A DNA stretch of 64,000 nucleotides, from positions 6,435,001-6,499,000 of the forward strand of contig WPIO01000006.1 in the NCBI GenBank assembly GCA_009760855.2. Direction: 5' to 3'. Shown here in pieces: positions 43,088 to 53,944 of the stretch. Each line of letters opens with the position of its first letter. Position 1 is the stretch's first letter. The notes under the pieces were generated by a model. It did not search any database. It was not told where the DNA came from and saw only the letters and a list, made by a program, of their open reading frames with translations. Made by a program: the position numbers and the translations under genes. This DNA comes from Cristatella mucedo. Lineage: Eukaryota; Bryozoa; Phylactolaemata; Cristatellidae.

Positions 43088-43318
43088 ATGTTTCTATTTA
43101 GAGCTAATTTAGTTGTGATACGTGAGTTTTATGTGGGTATTTATTTAACTGAGGAAGTTAAAACGCAATTCCGGCTGCTGCAAGCTATTGTTTGCTGCAT
43201 TCTTTTTCAGATTATTTGTTGTGCATTTATAGTACTTTTGCATCAACGGATAAGATCACTTCGTTCCGAAATACTGAATTGCAAGCAGTTAATCGCGGGA
43301 GAGTTCAGTGACGATTAA
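43088..43318 (+). CDS. small open frame with one hydrophobic segment, unrecognised
   Basis: A 76-codon ATG-to-stop frame. The middle, LLQAIVCCILFQIICCAFIV, is strongly hydrophobic and is followed by a basic, helix-prone end (HQRIRSLRSEILN). This looks like a single-pass membrane segment. An acceptor-like TTTCTATTTAG lies just inside the start, so it could be a terminal exon. No homology is recognised, and chance is quite possible in this AT-rich area. Confidence 0.25.
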   Translation: MFLFRANLVVIREFYVGIYLTEEVKTQFRLLQAIVCCILFQIICCAFIVLLHQRIRSLRSEILNCKQLIAGEFSDD

Positions 43319-43784
43319 AATACATACAGGCCCAACTATTTTTTCTTTGAATGAGTGACTGCAAAAGTTGAACCAGCAGCGAGATTCTGAGATGATGATG
43401 CACCCTTAATCTATAAGCACAGCGTGTATGCAGGCCACTGAGTATGCCACAAATTAAATTATGCAAGTTGAAAAATTAACACTTCTGTAAGAAAGATGAG
43501 AGCAGCACGTTTATACTGAACTGGTTAAGACAGTCCTGCATTTTCCTCGTGCCCATTCCACAAGGAAGGCCATCGCCCGTTTTAAAGTTTCGCTCTATGT
43601 TTTTATAAGTGACTGAAAGATGCAGGATACAGTTCGCTAAGGACGTTACCTGAACGCATTATGAAAAAATGACCGGGCGTAATAGCAATAGCAACGATAT
43701 AACAACAAGCCGTTTGCACCGACAAGTGGCCACTTTCGGGGCCGCATCCATTGACTTCTCGAAGTTAATTCGACTACGATCGAT

Positions 43785-43828
43785 GGCCGTAAGCGACCGG
43801 CCGGCCGGCCGGCCGGTCGCTTACGGCC
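43785..43828. repeat. 44-bp perfect palindrome
   Basis: GGCCGTAAGCGACC, then GGCC repeats, then GGTCGCTTACGGCC: two 22-bp arms without loop or mismatch. The flanking bases do not extend the symmetry. Confidence 0.97.
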
Positions 43829-44621
43829 TAACGCATATGGCTGGGCCGCTGCCGCCGCTCGGCGCGGCTGAGCTTGATGCCATAGCGACGCTGCAGCGTG
43901 GCGTCCGTGGGGAAGTCGAGCTTAAAATCGAACCAGAGACGTGCGCGTGCGCGAATGGTCTTGACGTGCATTTCCCGGACTGCAAGATCGCCATGCTCAC
44001 ATTGCCACTTGGAAAGGGGCTCCGCCCGGCGGCTGCTTCTGCCCGCGTGATGCCTGAAGCAAGCAAGCAAGCACCGGCAGTGGCATCGAATGGCTCGACG
44101 ATCATCGGCTGGCGTCTTTTCCTCTCTTGTGACTCCCCCCGCCGCCCCCCCCCAATGCGTCACCAGCCCTACACTTTCCTAGCGGTCCTAGAATACAGTG
44201 CCGACCTGAGCGATCACGGACGCCGACCGGTTTGTAAATAAGTTTCGATGACAACGAGCCTAGTGAACTGAATCGAAAGTTGTGAGTGGAGTTCAAAGAT
44301 AATCTACAAAATCATCAAGTCACAAAGACGAGGCTGGTGTTAATATTTGGTTCATATTGTTGAAGTTTTCAGATCTCAGGTGCTGAGTGGATGTGGATGT
44401 GGAGTGCCGAGTGGAATGAAATCAGCACCAAGAAGCAGAGGCTGCCTCTCTTCCCACACGTGGCTCTGGCGATTTGAGCCGCGTGTCACGTCTTCAGAGA
44501 TCGGATGGCAGCCGATTCTTTTTGTGGCAGCTGGTCGCAAAGGATGAAAGTATGGGCAGAAGCAGCAGCTGCAGCTGCTGCTGCTTGCTGTGCTATGCCG
44601 TTGTTCTGTCGCGGCTGCAGC

Positions 44622-44672
<51 letters not shown>

Positions 44673-45293
44673 CTGTGTTATCTCGCCTATGAGACGTGTA
44701 TGAAGGGGCCAACCTTCCAAGCAAGAAAATGGCTCGTAGTAGGAAAGCAGATACGCCGACGGCGGAATGGCGTCCAGCATTAAAACAACATAGCAGTGCA
44801 TTCTGGAATCCCGTAATGCCACGTCGCAATGCGTCTTGACCATCCGATCACTGCCTGGGAGACATTCCGAATCAACAGACTAGGCCAGGAGGATAACAGC
44901 GAGCCTCTCTATTTTGAGCCGAAGTGGTCCCATACCTATCTTTGCACCCATCGACTTTCCTTGTAATATAGCGTCTGCAGCTCTCCCATTACCCGCCCAC
45001 CCCCCAAAGCAGAGCAACCGCTGAGCAACCCGCGCGTGTCGCATATCGCGCTCTGCAGAAAGAAATCGACACGAATGTCTCGCGCGCTCCAGATTTCTGA
45101 AATCGGCCAAAAAAGAGACATTTCCGCCGCCGCCGCCGCCGTTTGCCACCTGTTCGGCCCTTCGCACATGCGAGAGCGCCTTCGCCGCGCGTGCGCGAAC
45201 GGCGGGGCCGACGCCCCGACCGCTGTCGCCCCGACCGCTGTCGCCCCGTTGCAGCAGCAGCAGCAGCAGCAGCAGCAGCGCTCAGAACCACCG
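43829..45293. other. GC-rich stretch without recognised gene
   Basis: Overlapping open frames of 94-190 codons exist on both strands at 43.7-44.2 kb with no recognisable domain. A pure (CTG)16 tract lies at 44623-44671 and a (GCA)n tract at about 45251-45278. No hexamer clearly serves as poly(A) signal for the minus-strand gene at 45294. Confidence 0.4.
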
Positions 45294-46313
45294 CTACCAC
45301 GGCTCCCAGTTCCTTTCGTCTGGACGCCATCGCTGCTGCCCCGCTGATCGGCTATTCTTTTTCTCCCTCCTCGTCCGAATCTGCTCGCCTGCAGGCGTCG
45401 CACGGCCGTCGTCGTCTTGCCCCGACGCCACTCGGCCGTCGTCGTCTTGCGAAGCCGATCGGCCGCCGCCTGGTCGCGGCTGCTGCGACCCGAGCTCTCG
45501 CGTCGACCGTCGCCGGCGCTGCTGCTGCACCGCCGCCGCCGACGACGACGACGACGTCCTCAGCTCGCGCGCTCGGCGATAGCTGGCCGGCGTGCAGCCG
45601 TACTCGTGCTGCGTGCGGTCGGCGATAACCTTGACCTTGGCGTCGTCGTACGACCTCACCAGATCGCGCTCGGCCTCGAAGAGTGAGCGCAGCAGCTCCA
45701 CCTGTGGCCCGCTGAGCTGTCCGCCGCCGGCGGTGGACAGCTCGCCGAAGGCCGCTTCGAGGTCGGCGCGGCAGCGCGGCAGTGCGTCGTCGAGAAGCCG
45801 CCGACGCACGACGTCTATCAGCCTCATGGACGTCTCGTGCAGGATCGCCTCCCACGCGTCGTCGAAGTCGGCGGCGGCGGTGGCGAACGGCGCCGCCAGC
45901 CTGGGCTCGACGGCGCAGCGCATTGACGGCGGCACGGCGCGCGCTCTCGCGTACAGCTCGTACTGGTGCGCTAGCGCCTCGTACTTGGACAGCCGGTTGG
46001 ACGCGTCGCACAGCCGCCGGGCGGCGCTTGCGCCCGGCTGGCCGAGGCAGGCGACGAAGCGCTTGTAGTGCTCCTGGAAGTCGTTGGTCTTGCGCCACGG
46101 CCTCCTCTCGCGAGCCGCCGCCGCCGACTCGGGCGACGCGGGCGGCGGCGGGGAAGGCGGAAGAGCTCGGCCCGGCTGCCTCTTTGGCGTCGGCCGCAGC
46201 TTGGCATCGTCGCACGTCATGAAGCCGGCGTATCTGGCCAGCTCGTCAAGCCCGCTCGCCACGACGTAGGCGTCGTCTATCGTCTCGACTCGAGGAGCCG
46301 CCGCCGCCGCCAT
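45294..46313 (-). CDS. unrecognised protein, paralogue of the gene at 52588 (family member A)
   Basis: An intronless frame of 339 codons starts at ATG 46313. Its core aligns without large gaps to the plus-strand gene at 52588-53361. Shared blocks are an N-terminal patch (residues 9-41), TNDFQ (76-80), PSMRC (129-133), WEAILHETS (154-162), QVELLRSLFEAERDL (204-218) and EYG.TP..YR.AR (237-249). Conservation of the protein between two copies with different DNA supports both as real genes. The central region looks helical. Residues 43-70 are Pro/Ala-rich, and the last 90 residues are low-complexity Ser/Arg/Gln with DDDGR repeats. I recognise no known domain, and no function is assigned. Confidence 0.7.
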   Translation of the reverse strand: MAAAAAPRVETIDDAYVVASGLDELARYAGFMTCDDAKLRPTPKRQPGRALPPSPPPPASPESAAAARERRPWRKTNDFQEHYKRFVACLGQPGASAARRLCDASNRLSKYEALAHQYELYARARAVPPSMRCAVEPRLAAPFATAAADFDDAWEAILHETSMRLIDVVRRRLLDDALPRCRADLEAAFGELSTAGGGQLSGPQVELLRSLFEAERDLVRSYDDAKVKVIADRTQHEYGCTPASYRRARELRTSSSSSAAAVQQQRRRRSTRELGSQQPRPGGGRSASQDDDGRVASGQDDDGRATPAGEQIRTRREKKNSRSAGQQRWRPDERNWEPW

Positions 46314-46694
46314 CGTCGCCGCCGCCTCCTCCTCCTCCTCCTCCTCCTGGCGAGCGCCGCGAGATCAAGCGCAATCGTTGCTGCCCGACGCGGCGGGATC
46401 TGTCGGTCGGCAGCGCTATGGCCGCTTCGCGGCGATCTGGCCGCGGCGGCGGCAACTCGGCGCTGCGTCACGCGCGGACAATGGCTGTCTGTGACGTGCA
46501 GTGCCAATAGACGCGGCGGCGGCGGCGCGGAAGCCTCTGGCGGTAGATTTCGGCTAGTCGGCGCCGGCTCGAACCGAGGCGCCGCCCGCCATTTGTGCGG
46601 AGCTCGGGGAAATGTCGTACTGGGGCTCTGGAGGGAGGAATGTGCAATTACTCACTCAGGTCATGTCCCAGCACCTTCCAAAAAAAGTCTGTAG
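46314..46694. other. CpG-rich upstream region of family member A
   Basis: A GC-rich sequence with (CTC)n and (CGG)n patches just upstream of the start codon, consistent with a CpG-island promoter. No TATA-like box is obvious. Confidence 0.4.
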
Positions 46695-48320
46695 TCAGGC
46701 CTCTACTCACGAAACAACACTATACCAAAAGAACTTGAGCAACTACCGCCCAGTCTCCCTTCGACCATTCCTATTAAGGACATTAGAACGAGTCGTGGCA
46801 GACCAGCTGAACTCATATATTAAAACTTCAAACCTTGCTAGTAAGTTTGAGTTTGCTTTTAGAGCTTATCACTCCACAGAGTCAGCATTTTTTTGGGTGT
46901 ACAACGACCTGCTCAGGAATGCAGACATGGGTAGAGTATCTCTGCTTGTTTTGTTCCATCTTTCGGCAGTTTTGTTACTAACAATCACCAAGTCCTTCTT
47001 GAGCGTCTCTCATCTCGCCTGGGCACAGCAGGCACTGCATTGCAATGCTTCAGGTCCTATCTAAGTGGGAGACTCCGGAGTTTTGATGTGAATGGACAAA
47101 GATCATCAGAGTAACCTCTAAGTAATATGTCGTACCCCAGGGCTCCGTGCTTAGTCCTGTTCTTTTCAAGGTTTATACTCGTCCTCTTGCCGATGTGATT
47201 GCCAAGCACAATCTAGGCTTTCACTTCTATGCGGATAAATCTCAGTTGTACCTTTGCTTTGATCCCTCCCAGCCCTCCAGCACGTCGAATTTTCTCAACT
47301 CCCTTGCTGCATGCATTGATGACATCCGCAAATAGATGGCAGAAAATTTTCTTAAATTGAGGGCTGATAACATCAACTTACTATTTGTGGGCAAACCAAG
47401 TCTGATTTAGATAAGGGAAAGGTTGAAGCTCAAACTCGGCTCTGTCAGCATATCTTCTGTTGAATCTGCACGAAATCTAGGTGTCATGTTCCAAAACTAC
47501 CTTTCGTTAGACGACCACATCAGCTCCACAATCAAGTCTGCCTACTTTCAGCTGCATAAGATTGCTAAAACTCGGGCTTGTTTAGACAAAAATACCCCAT
47601 CTAAGTTGGTCCATGCATTGATGACATCCCGTCTTGACTTCTGTAACTCAGTGCTTGCCGGTCTACCGGCCTGTGCAATCAGGCACTTACAGCTGGTGCA
47701 AAACTCTGCAGGTAGGCTTGTCTGTTGTGAGAGTCGCAGTTGCCACATCACACAACCTCTCGCCAAACTGCACTGGCCACCAGTCAAGCAACGCATCGAC
47801 TTCAAGGTTTTGTCACTCACTTTTAGGTACCTCCATTCTTTGGCTCCAGCCTACTTATAAGGTCTACTGCCCCACCGAGCCAAGCATCGTACCACCCGCT
47901 TTTCGGAATCTAACTGTTTACCTACACCTCGTACAAGCCTCGTACCCTTTGGAGACCGTGCCTTTAGTTCGTATGCTCCCATAGCCTGGAACTCACTCCC
48001 GATTTACGTCACGACATCCCCTGACTTGATCACATTTAAAAAAAAATTAAAAATGCACCTATTTATCGCTGCATTTAGTGGGTCCTTGCGATTCATCCTT
48101 TATTTGCTTATGCGTGCTGACACTGTGCATGCTGCCACTAACCATACTTGCATGCTGAGCCTGTGCATGTCACCCCCAACCATGTTATTTGTGTTGTTTA
48201 TCAAGCATGACACCACTCACCGTTCGATCGTGTTTCCTTTGCAGCAACTATAGAGCGTCTAGAAAGAGATTGTGTACTCTGAGGGTGCTTTATCAAGTGT
48301 GTTGTTATTATTGTTATTAT
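46695..48320 (+). mobile_element. LINE copy, reverse transcriptase to 3' tail
   Basis: The plus strand encodes NLSNYRPVS and LERVVADQLN (start of the reverse transcriptase domain). FHFYAD follows near 47220, with the second Asp of YADD replaced, then HALMTSRLDFCNS and HITQPLAKLHW. It ends in the tail GAGGGTGCTTTATCAAGTGT with a TTATTATTG run at 48300. Several stops make it inactive. It is 5'-truncated, and its upstream junction is near 46.69 kb. Confidence 0.85.
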
Positions 48321-48899
48321 CATTATCATTACTCGATGAAAGGTAAGCTCTCGCCGGTTAGACGTTTGGAAGAGTCCAGCAAGCCACAAGCAGCAGCAGT
48401 TGCTTGAGTTGAGGTCAGTGTCGGGTCGATCTCTTTAATCTCCTGGATAGCAGCATCTAAATTTTGATTAAATCCAATATAATCCAATTAAATCTACCAG
48501 AGCTGTATGAATTGAAAAAGAATAACACAGACAAACATGACCGAATGTTTCGTGCGAGAAATTCCGTCTAGCACGCAGCGCTTGTTCACGTCACTCCCAG
48601 GAGTTATCTTGCAGAGTGTTCGCATGTAAAACTAGACATGGCAAGGATCCACAACACATGCACTGCAGTATGCTTTTTGTCCTCACACCTCTAAAAACCA
48701 AACGCTTTAAAGGAGAAATTGTTCACTCTTGGCGTGATACGTTTCCCTCGCTAGTAGCGCAGTGTGTCTGCTCGCTGCAAGCAACCTCTCCTGCCATGTC
48801 AATCAAATGTGACTATTTACTATTTTACTCTCCAATAAGGGTTCAAAGAATTACCAAAACCCATCGCGATTCACCGCCATCAAGTGCAATCCACTCTAA

Positions 48900-51270
48900 T
48901 TAGGCCAACATTGACCAGAAATTAGCGTTGCCGAGCCTCAAGTTTTTCGCTGATGTTGTAGTATTTTCTCAGGCCATTGCCGTCGATTGCCGAGCATCGA
49001 ACGGCCTCGAATGTACGTTCGCGATTCGTTGAAAAGATGTGGTTGCATTTTCAATGCAGGGCACTGTAATACGCTAGAAAATGTTTTTTTGATCTCTCAC
49101 CAGCTGCGTTTGTAACTGTAACGGAAAATCAAAGATTGCTGTATTGTCTCGGGCAATTGCCGTCGATTGCCATGCATTGTCCAAGATTGAATGCGCAAAA
49201 TGACACAGCGCTCGCAGTGAGCGTTATGCGATACGATTAGTGCAAATTCAAACACCCGATTTACAGCAAATTTGAAAAATATTTCGCTAGAAGCCGGGCC
49301 GTTACCGTTGATTGCCGTGCATTGCCCTCGATTGTGCTTTTGTCGATTGTTTAAAAGGATGTGGCTGCACTTTTAATGCAGTGTAGTGCAACACGCAGGA
49401 AAAGTTGGAGCTTCTCTCAGGAACGGTCGGTCCATTCGTAACTGAGCGTTATGGATGCGTGTATTTCTGTGGGTCCTGGCCGTCGATGGCCTTGCGTTGC
49501 CATCGATTGAACGCCGCACAATGGGTGAAAATTATGCGCGCAGAGGCACCTGTTACGTGGAATGAGAGTTTTAGTTTATTGCAGCCCATCTTTTCAATTT
49601 TCCACGGATTTCTCTAGCGGCCCCTACCATTGCTTTGGATTGCCATGCACTGCTGACAGTTAACCAGCAAAGCATCTTGAAAATGCCGTGGTTTTACTTT
49701 GGACGCCGCGGAATGTTATATGTAATGACAATTGGAGCTTCGCGATGCCAATTTCTCGTCAATTTGCCGCGAGCTGGGATATTGGCTCCGGGTCATTGCT
49801 GCCGATTGCCATTCATTGCTCGCGATTGTACTTGCGAGATTGTTTGAAAGGATGTGATTGCACTTTAAACACAGTGCGCTGGAGTCAGGTAAGATGTATT
49901 TGATCTTGGCCCAGTCACTTTTCAGTGATTTACGATGGATCATAATGGATTGCCGTATTTTCCCGGGCTATTGTCGTCGATTGTCATGAATTTCCCAAGA
50001 TTAAACGGTCAGAGCTGGCTGAAAGGGTTGAAAGTATGTGCGTGCGCAGTGAGATGTAACGTGGAATGAGAATTGGAGCTTGGTGCAGCCGATTTCTCGT
50101 CGATTGGCCACGGATTGCCGTATTAGTCCCTGCCATTGCTGTCGATTACCGTGCATTGTTGAAAATTAACGTGAAAATAGCTTGAAAGTCCTACGAATTT
50201 ACTTTTAGCATAAAGAAATGTGAAATACGATGACAATTGGCACTTCGTGCAGCTAATTTGCGGTCGACTTGCCACGGATTGTAGTGGATTGCAGCTTTGA
50301 GCCAAGCCGTTGCCGTAGATTGCCATGCATTTCCCGAGATCGTGCGAGCGAAATCGCTTAAAGTGATGTGGTTGACTTTAACCAGTGTGTATCATGCATT
50401 CAAAACTGGAGCATTGCGAAACCGATTTCTGGGCATTATGCAACATGTTGCTGTAGATTGCCGTATTGGCCAGGGCCATTGCAGTCAATCGCAGCGAATT
50501 GCTGCCGATTGGTCGAGGCAATTGTAGTGAAATTGTGCTAATACACGATAACCGAAGATTAGAGCAACGTGCAATCACTATTAGAGCTTAAAGTGTACGT
50601 ATTCTGGTCGTTTCGCGGCGGGTTGAGGTGGATTGACGTAGTGGCCCGGGTAGTTGCAGTCGATTGCAGTGCATTGCTGCAGAATGGTCATTGCAGTTGC
50701 AGTGAAATTATGCGAGTACGCAATAACCGATGAGTAGAGCAACGTGCAATCATAATTAGAGCTTCTAGTGTACGCTTTCTGGTCGCTGTCCGGCGGATTG
50801 CAGCGGATTTTGGCGGACTGAGGTGGACCGTTACAGGCGATTGCAATTCATTGCATGAGGACGCGTGTACACAATGGAGCAAAATTTTGTGGGGGCATTT
50901 TGAACTGATTCTGGTCCTGTTTGCAATGTCAATTAGAGCTCGAGATGGCGATTTGAGAATGATTTGCAGTCGAATAGGGTGGATTGCGGTAGTTTCTCAG
51001 GTCATTTCAGGCGATTGCCACCCATTGCCACAGTGTGAGAATGCACATTTTCTTTTAATTTTACGGGATTGTGCACACAGCAAGGTGAACTTTAATGGCA
51101 AATGCAATAAAACCTGGAGCTTGGCGCAATCTATTTCGATTGTTTATGCGGTAGATTCGGTGGATTGAAGTGGATTGTGTTATCGGCCCGGGCTACTGCA
51201 GTCGATTGCAGCACATTGCACAAGAACGGCAGTGCCCGTGCCCAATGTTCGCAGAATGTGCTGTCCTATG
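48900..51270 (+). repeat. diverged tandem array of about 170-bp monomers with higher-order structure
   Basis: The phrase CATTGCCGTCGATTGCCATG and variants recurs at about 48971, 49148, 49303, 49478, 49620, 49786, 49964, 50126, 50306, 50475, 50643, 50820, 50998 and 51186. Spacing is about 142-188 bases. Between these anchors the monomers share other blocks, such as GGATGTGGTTGCACTTT and ACGTGGAATGAGAATTGGAG. Those blocks alternate in an a-b-c order. ATTGC recurs every 10 bases within the anchor. Monomers have drifted widely, so no single open frame or gene explains the pattern. Confidence 0.85.
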
Positions 51271-52139
51271 CAATCAAAAAGGAACTTTACGAAAAGGATT
51301 TCTTTAATTGCACAGTGGATTATTATTATTATTATTATTATTATTATTGGTTACATACCGCATCGTTACAAATGAAAACGGAACTCCCCTCTCCGGAAGC
51401 CGGCATTGCACCGAGAGTGCGGGTGAAGGGCGCAGGAGGCGCCTCTCGTAGCAGCTTTTCTCACTCAGTTAAAAAAGAAAAGGGGGCGGCTCAACCTCAA
51501 AGAGATGCACCGCGTCAATGCGCGCCGCCCGATCAGATTGGAGTGTCACCCTCCAAGGCCGGCAGCTGGCGTCCTGGGCTTGAGGCAGCGGCGGCGGCGG
51601 AGGCGGAGGCGGCCGGGTGAAATAATGCTACTAATGCTGAAGAGACTCGCTTTCTTTTGGCTCTGTTGCGCTGCTCCCGTGTGAGAGCAGCGGAGAATAG
51701 CGATCGAGTCGCCGCTCCTTCTTATGCAGCCAGCTGTAACGAACCGTTACTATAGAGACTCGGTTCTCTCAGAGCGCCATGCTAAATGCTCACAATTATC
51801 GCGATCGTGCCAACATCGTTTCGCTACCGTTTTGCTGTGGCTTATAACCACTGGCATTCGCTGTTCAGCCATCGATAAAACTGATTTAGACACGCGAGCG
51901 AGCTGTCCAGCAATCCATCGAGCCGCCGAGACTTCTAGAATACAGGATATACTATATAACGAGAGACTGACGCATACCTAAAACGCTGCCGCGTGAAGAG
52001 TTTGAAAATGTCCGCGAAATATTTGTGCGAGGTGGTCGGCACGTGCGTCCGCTGTTTGACTTCGGAGCCGAGTCGCTTCGAGTCTCGCACGCGTTCGCTC
52101 TCACGCGTAGTAGCATTAATAGCATTATTAAACCCCGCT

Positions 52140-52181
<42 letters not shown>

Positions 52182-52587
52182 TCGGCTATCAACGCCGCCG
52201 CCGCCGCCGCCGCCAAGCTCGCCCGATGCGAGTCGGATCTGATGCCGCCGCCGCCGCTCTCTCGATTGTAGTAACTTCGCGACGTCCGAGCGCCGTTGCC
52301 ATTGTGACGTTGCCAGACGACTAACTTCCGGCTGGCATGACGCTTCGCGACGCGGCCCAACGCCGATGACGCGGCACGCGAAGCGAGCGCCGCGCTCTCT
52401 TCTCGTGTCTGCGTCACAAAAGCAGCGGTCAGAATCGCGTCGTGCGGCAGCCGAGCGAGCGGTGCCATTGCCATTGGTTCGCATCTGCGCTCGGAGCTCG
52501 CAAGAGGCAAAGAAGCGTCGGCTGCGTGACGACTGTGCAGGAAGTTCAAGAAAGTTCTGCGAGAGCCACCGACGATTCGCAGGAGCG
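51271..52587. other. region upstream of family member B; (ATT)n and (GCC)n tracts
   Basis: (ATT)n lies at 51321-51349. From 52.0 kb the sequence is CpG-rich, with (GCC)n at 52138-52181 and shorter GCC runs to 52255. The reading frame of the downstream gene stays open back to an ATG at 52366, but the paralogue has no counterpart for that part. I treat it as 5' leader. Confidence 0.4.
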
Positions 52588-53361
52588 ATGACTCACATCC
52601 AGGTGAGCACGCTCGAGGACGAGTTCGAAACCATGCGCGGCTACGCCGAAAACCTGACGCCGGAGGACGTGCGGCCGAGGCAGCGAACCGGAGGCGAGAT
52701 GAACCTCATGTCGGCGAGCTGGAAGCGGACGAACGACTTTCAGAGGCGCTACTCGAAGTTCACCGAGTACCTGAACGCGGCCGGTCGCTCGGCGGCCGCG
52801 GACCTGCGCGTCGCGTCGAACGAGCTGTCCAACTGCCTGTTCAGGACGGGCGTGCTCGAGGCGTGCTCTCGCGCCGGCGCGATACCGGACTCGCTGCGCT
52901 GCCGCAACCGGCAGCGCGAGCGCTACGCCGACGCGCAGCTGGACCAGCAGTGGGAGGTCGTGCTGCACCAGACGTCGACGAGCTTGATGCTGGCGCTGCT
53001 CGAGCACCTGAAGGGCGCCGAGAGGGCGCACATCGAGCAGAAGATCGTCAAGGCGCGAGAGAAGCTGCTGGCCGCCGGACAGCTGAGGGCGGACCAAGTG
53101 GACCTCGTCGTCGACTGGCTGAAGAAGGAGCGCGAGCTGGCCGCGACGATATACGAGGAGCCCGTGGGCCAGAGGCTCGTGAACCAGATCGTCGAGGAGT
53201 ACGGCAGCACGCCCGAAACGTACCGGCAGGCGCGCGGTCCGCAGCCGGGGCCCTGGATTGGCGGCGGCGGCGGCGGCGGCGGCGGCTTGCGAGCCCGGTC
53301 GGGCAGGCGGCAGGGTCAGCGCGGCGGCGGCATGTGGCTGCAGCGGGAGAGGTCTTTTTGA
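52588..53361 (+). CDS. unrecognised protein, paralogue of the gene at 45294 (family member B)
   Basis: An intronless frame. The ATG at 52588 is chosen because alignment with the minus-strand paralogue begins there; an in-frame ATG at 52366 would add 74 residues. It encodes 257 residues. Shared blocks are the patch at residues 5-32, TNDFQ (48-52), DSLRC (101-105), WEVVLHQTS (122-130), QVDLVVDWLKKERELAA (170-186) and EYGSTPETYRQAR (204-216). The central region appears helical and charged. The C terminus is Gly/Arg-rich, with a Gly9 run encoded by GGC repeats. An AATAAA lies 157 bases after the stop. The copies face away from each other across 6.3 kb. No known domain is recognised. Confidence 0.75.
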   Translation: MTHIQVSTLEDEFETMRGYAENLTPEDVRPRQRTGGEMNLMSASWKRTNDFQRRYSKFTEYLNAAGRSAAADLRVASNELSNCLFRTGVLEACSRAGAIPDSLRCRNRQRERYADAQLDQQWEVVLHQTSTSLMLALLEHLKGAERAHIEQKIVKAREKLLAAGQLRADQVDLVVDWLKKERELAATIYEEPVGQRLVNQIVEEYGSTPETYRQARGPQPGPWIGGGGGGGGGLRARSGRRQGQRGGGMWLQRERSF

Positions 53362-53517
53362 AACGTCGGCAGGACGATGCTTCGGGCGAGCGCGCTCGCT
53401 GGCGGCTGCGGCGGCAGTACGTCCGCAGGGCGAGCGTCGGAGTTCGCGACTTCGCGACAGCGAGCGGGAGCGCTGACGCGCTCAGCCGCGTGCGCGCGCG
53501 CCAGCGAAACGGCGGAG

Positions 53518-53523
53518 AATAAA
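53518..53523 (+). promoter_or_regulatory. poly(A) signal AATAAA for family member B
   Basis: A canonical hexamer followed within 15 bases by a GTGTGTG-type downstream element. It lies 157 bases after the stop codon of the gene at 52588. Confidence 0.55.
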
Positions 53524-53584
53524 CGTGTGTGCGGCGCTCCCAATCGCCAAAGTGGAACTCTGATTTACAATCAATACAAGACTA

Positions 53585-53705
53585 GGCTCAGTTCAAAGTG
53601 CACTCATAAAAGCTCACTCTATTGTACGTCTAGCGTACGCGTTCTCATGCAATGCACTGCAGTCGACTACAAGGGCCCTGTCCTATACCACGAGCCGAGC
53701 TGGTA
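53585..53705 (-). repeat. inverted satellite monomer fragment 1
   Basis: The complement contains CTTGTAGTCGACTGCAGTGC, ATTGCATGAGAACGCGT and related blocks. These match the type of monomer found at 50820-50870 and 51186 in the main array, but in the opposite orientation. Confidence 0.7.
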
Positions 53706-53782
53706 ATATAAATTAATTATATTATATTATATTATGTTATATTATCCACCTCAACCTGCGGCAATTCGGCGCAAAGACATAA

Positions 53783-53935
53783 GGCATAATTCATTTGTAT
53801 AGCGCCACAAGAGAACTTAATCTCTATTCAGGCGCTTCACATATGCCTCAGGGATCGAGCCCACGACCTCAAACAGACCTTAGTCGGGGCGAGCACCTTA
53901 ACCGCTGGACCAATCCAGCCCGGCAAAGCGACCGG
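53783..53935 (-). mobile_element. SINE with LINE-type tail, family 1, between two satellite fragments
   Basis: The plus strand reads GTATAGCGCCACAAGAGAAC, TTAATCTCTATTCAGGCGCT (tail), GATCGAGCCCACGACCTC (B box) and TTAACCGCTGGACCA (A box), all inverted. It separates the two inverted satellite monomers. Confidence 0.85.
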
Positions 53936-53944
53936 AACGCATAC

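Noticed and set aside
43669-44241. 190-codon plus-strand frame and overlapping minus-strand frames
   Set aside because: Both strands are open, there is no recognised domain, and the frame runs through a perfect palindrome.
45143-46694. Plus-strand and alternate minus-strand frames over family member A
   Set aside because: Only the 46313-45294 frame aligns with the paralogue. The others are shadows caused by high GC.
51935-53543. Frames antisense to family member B and polyalanine/polyglycine frames upstream
   Set aside because: No counterpart in the paralogue. They coincide with GCC/GGC repeats.
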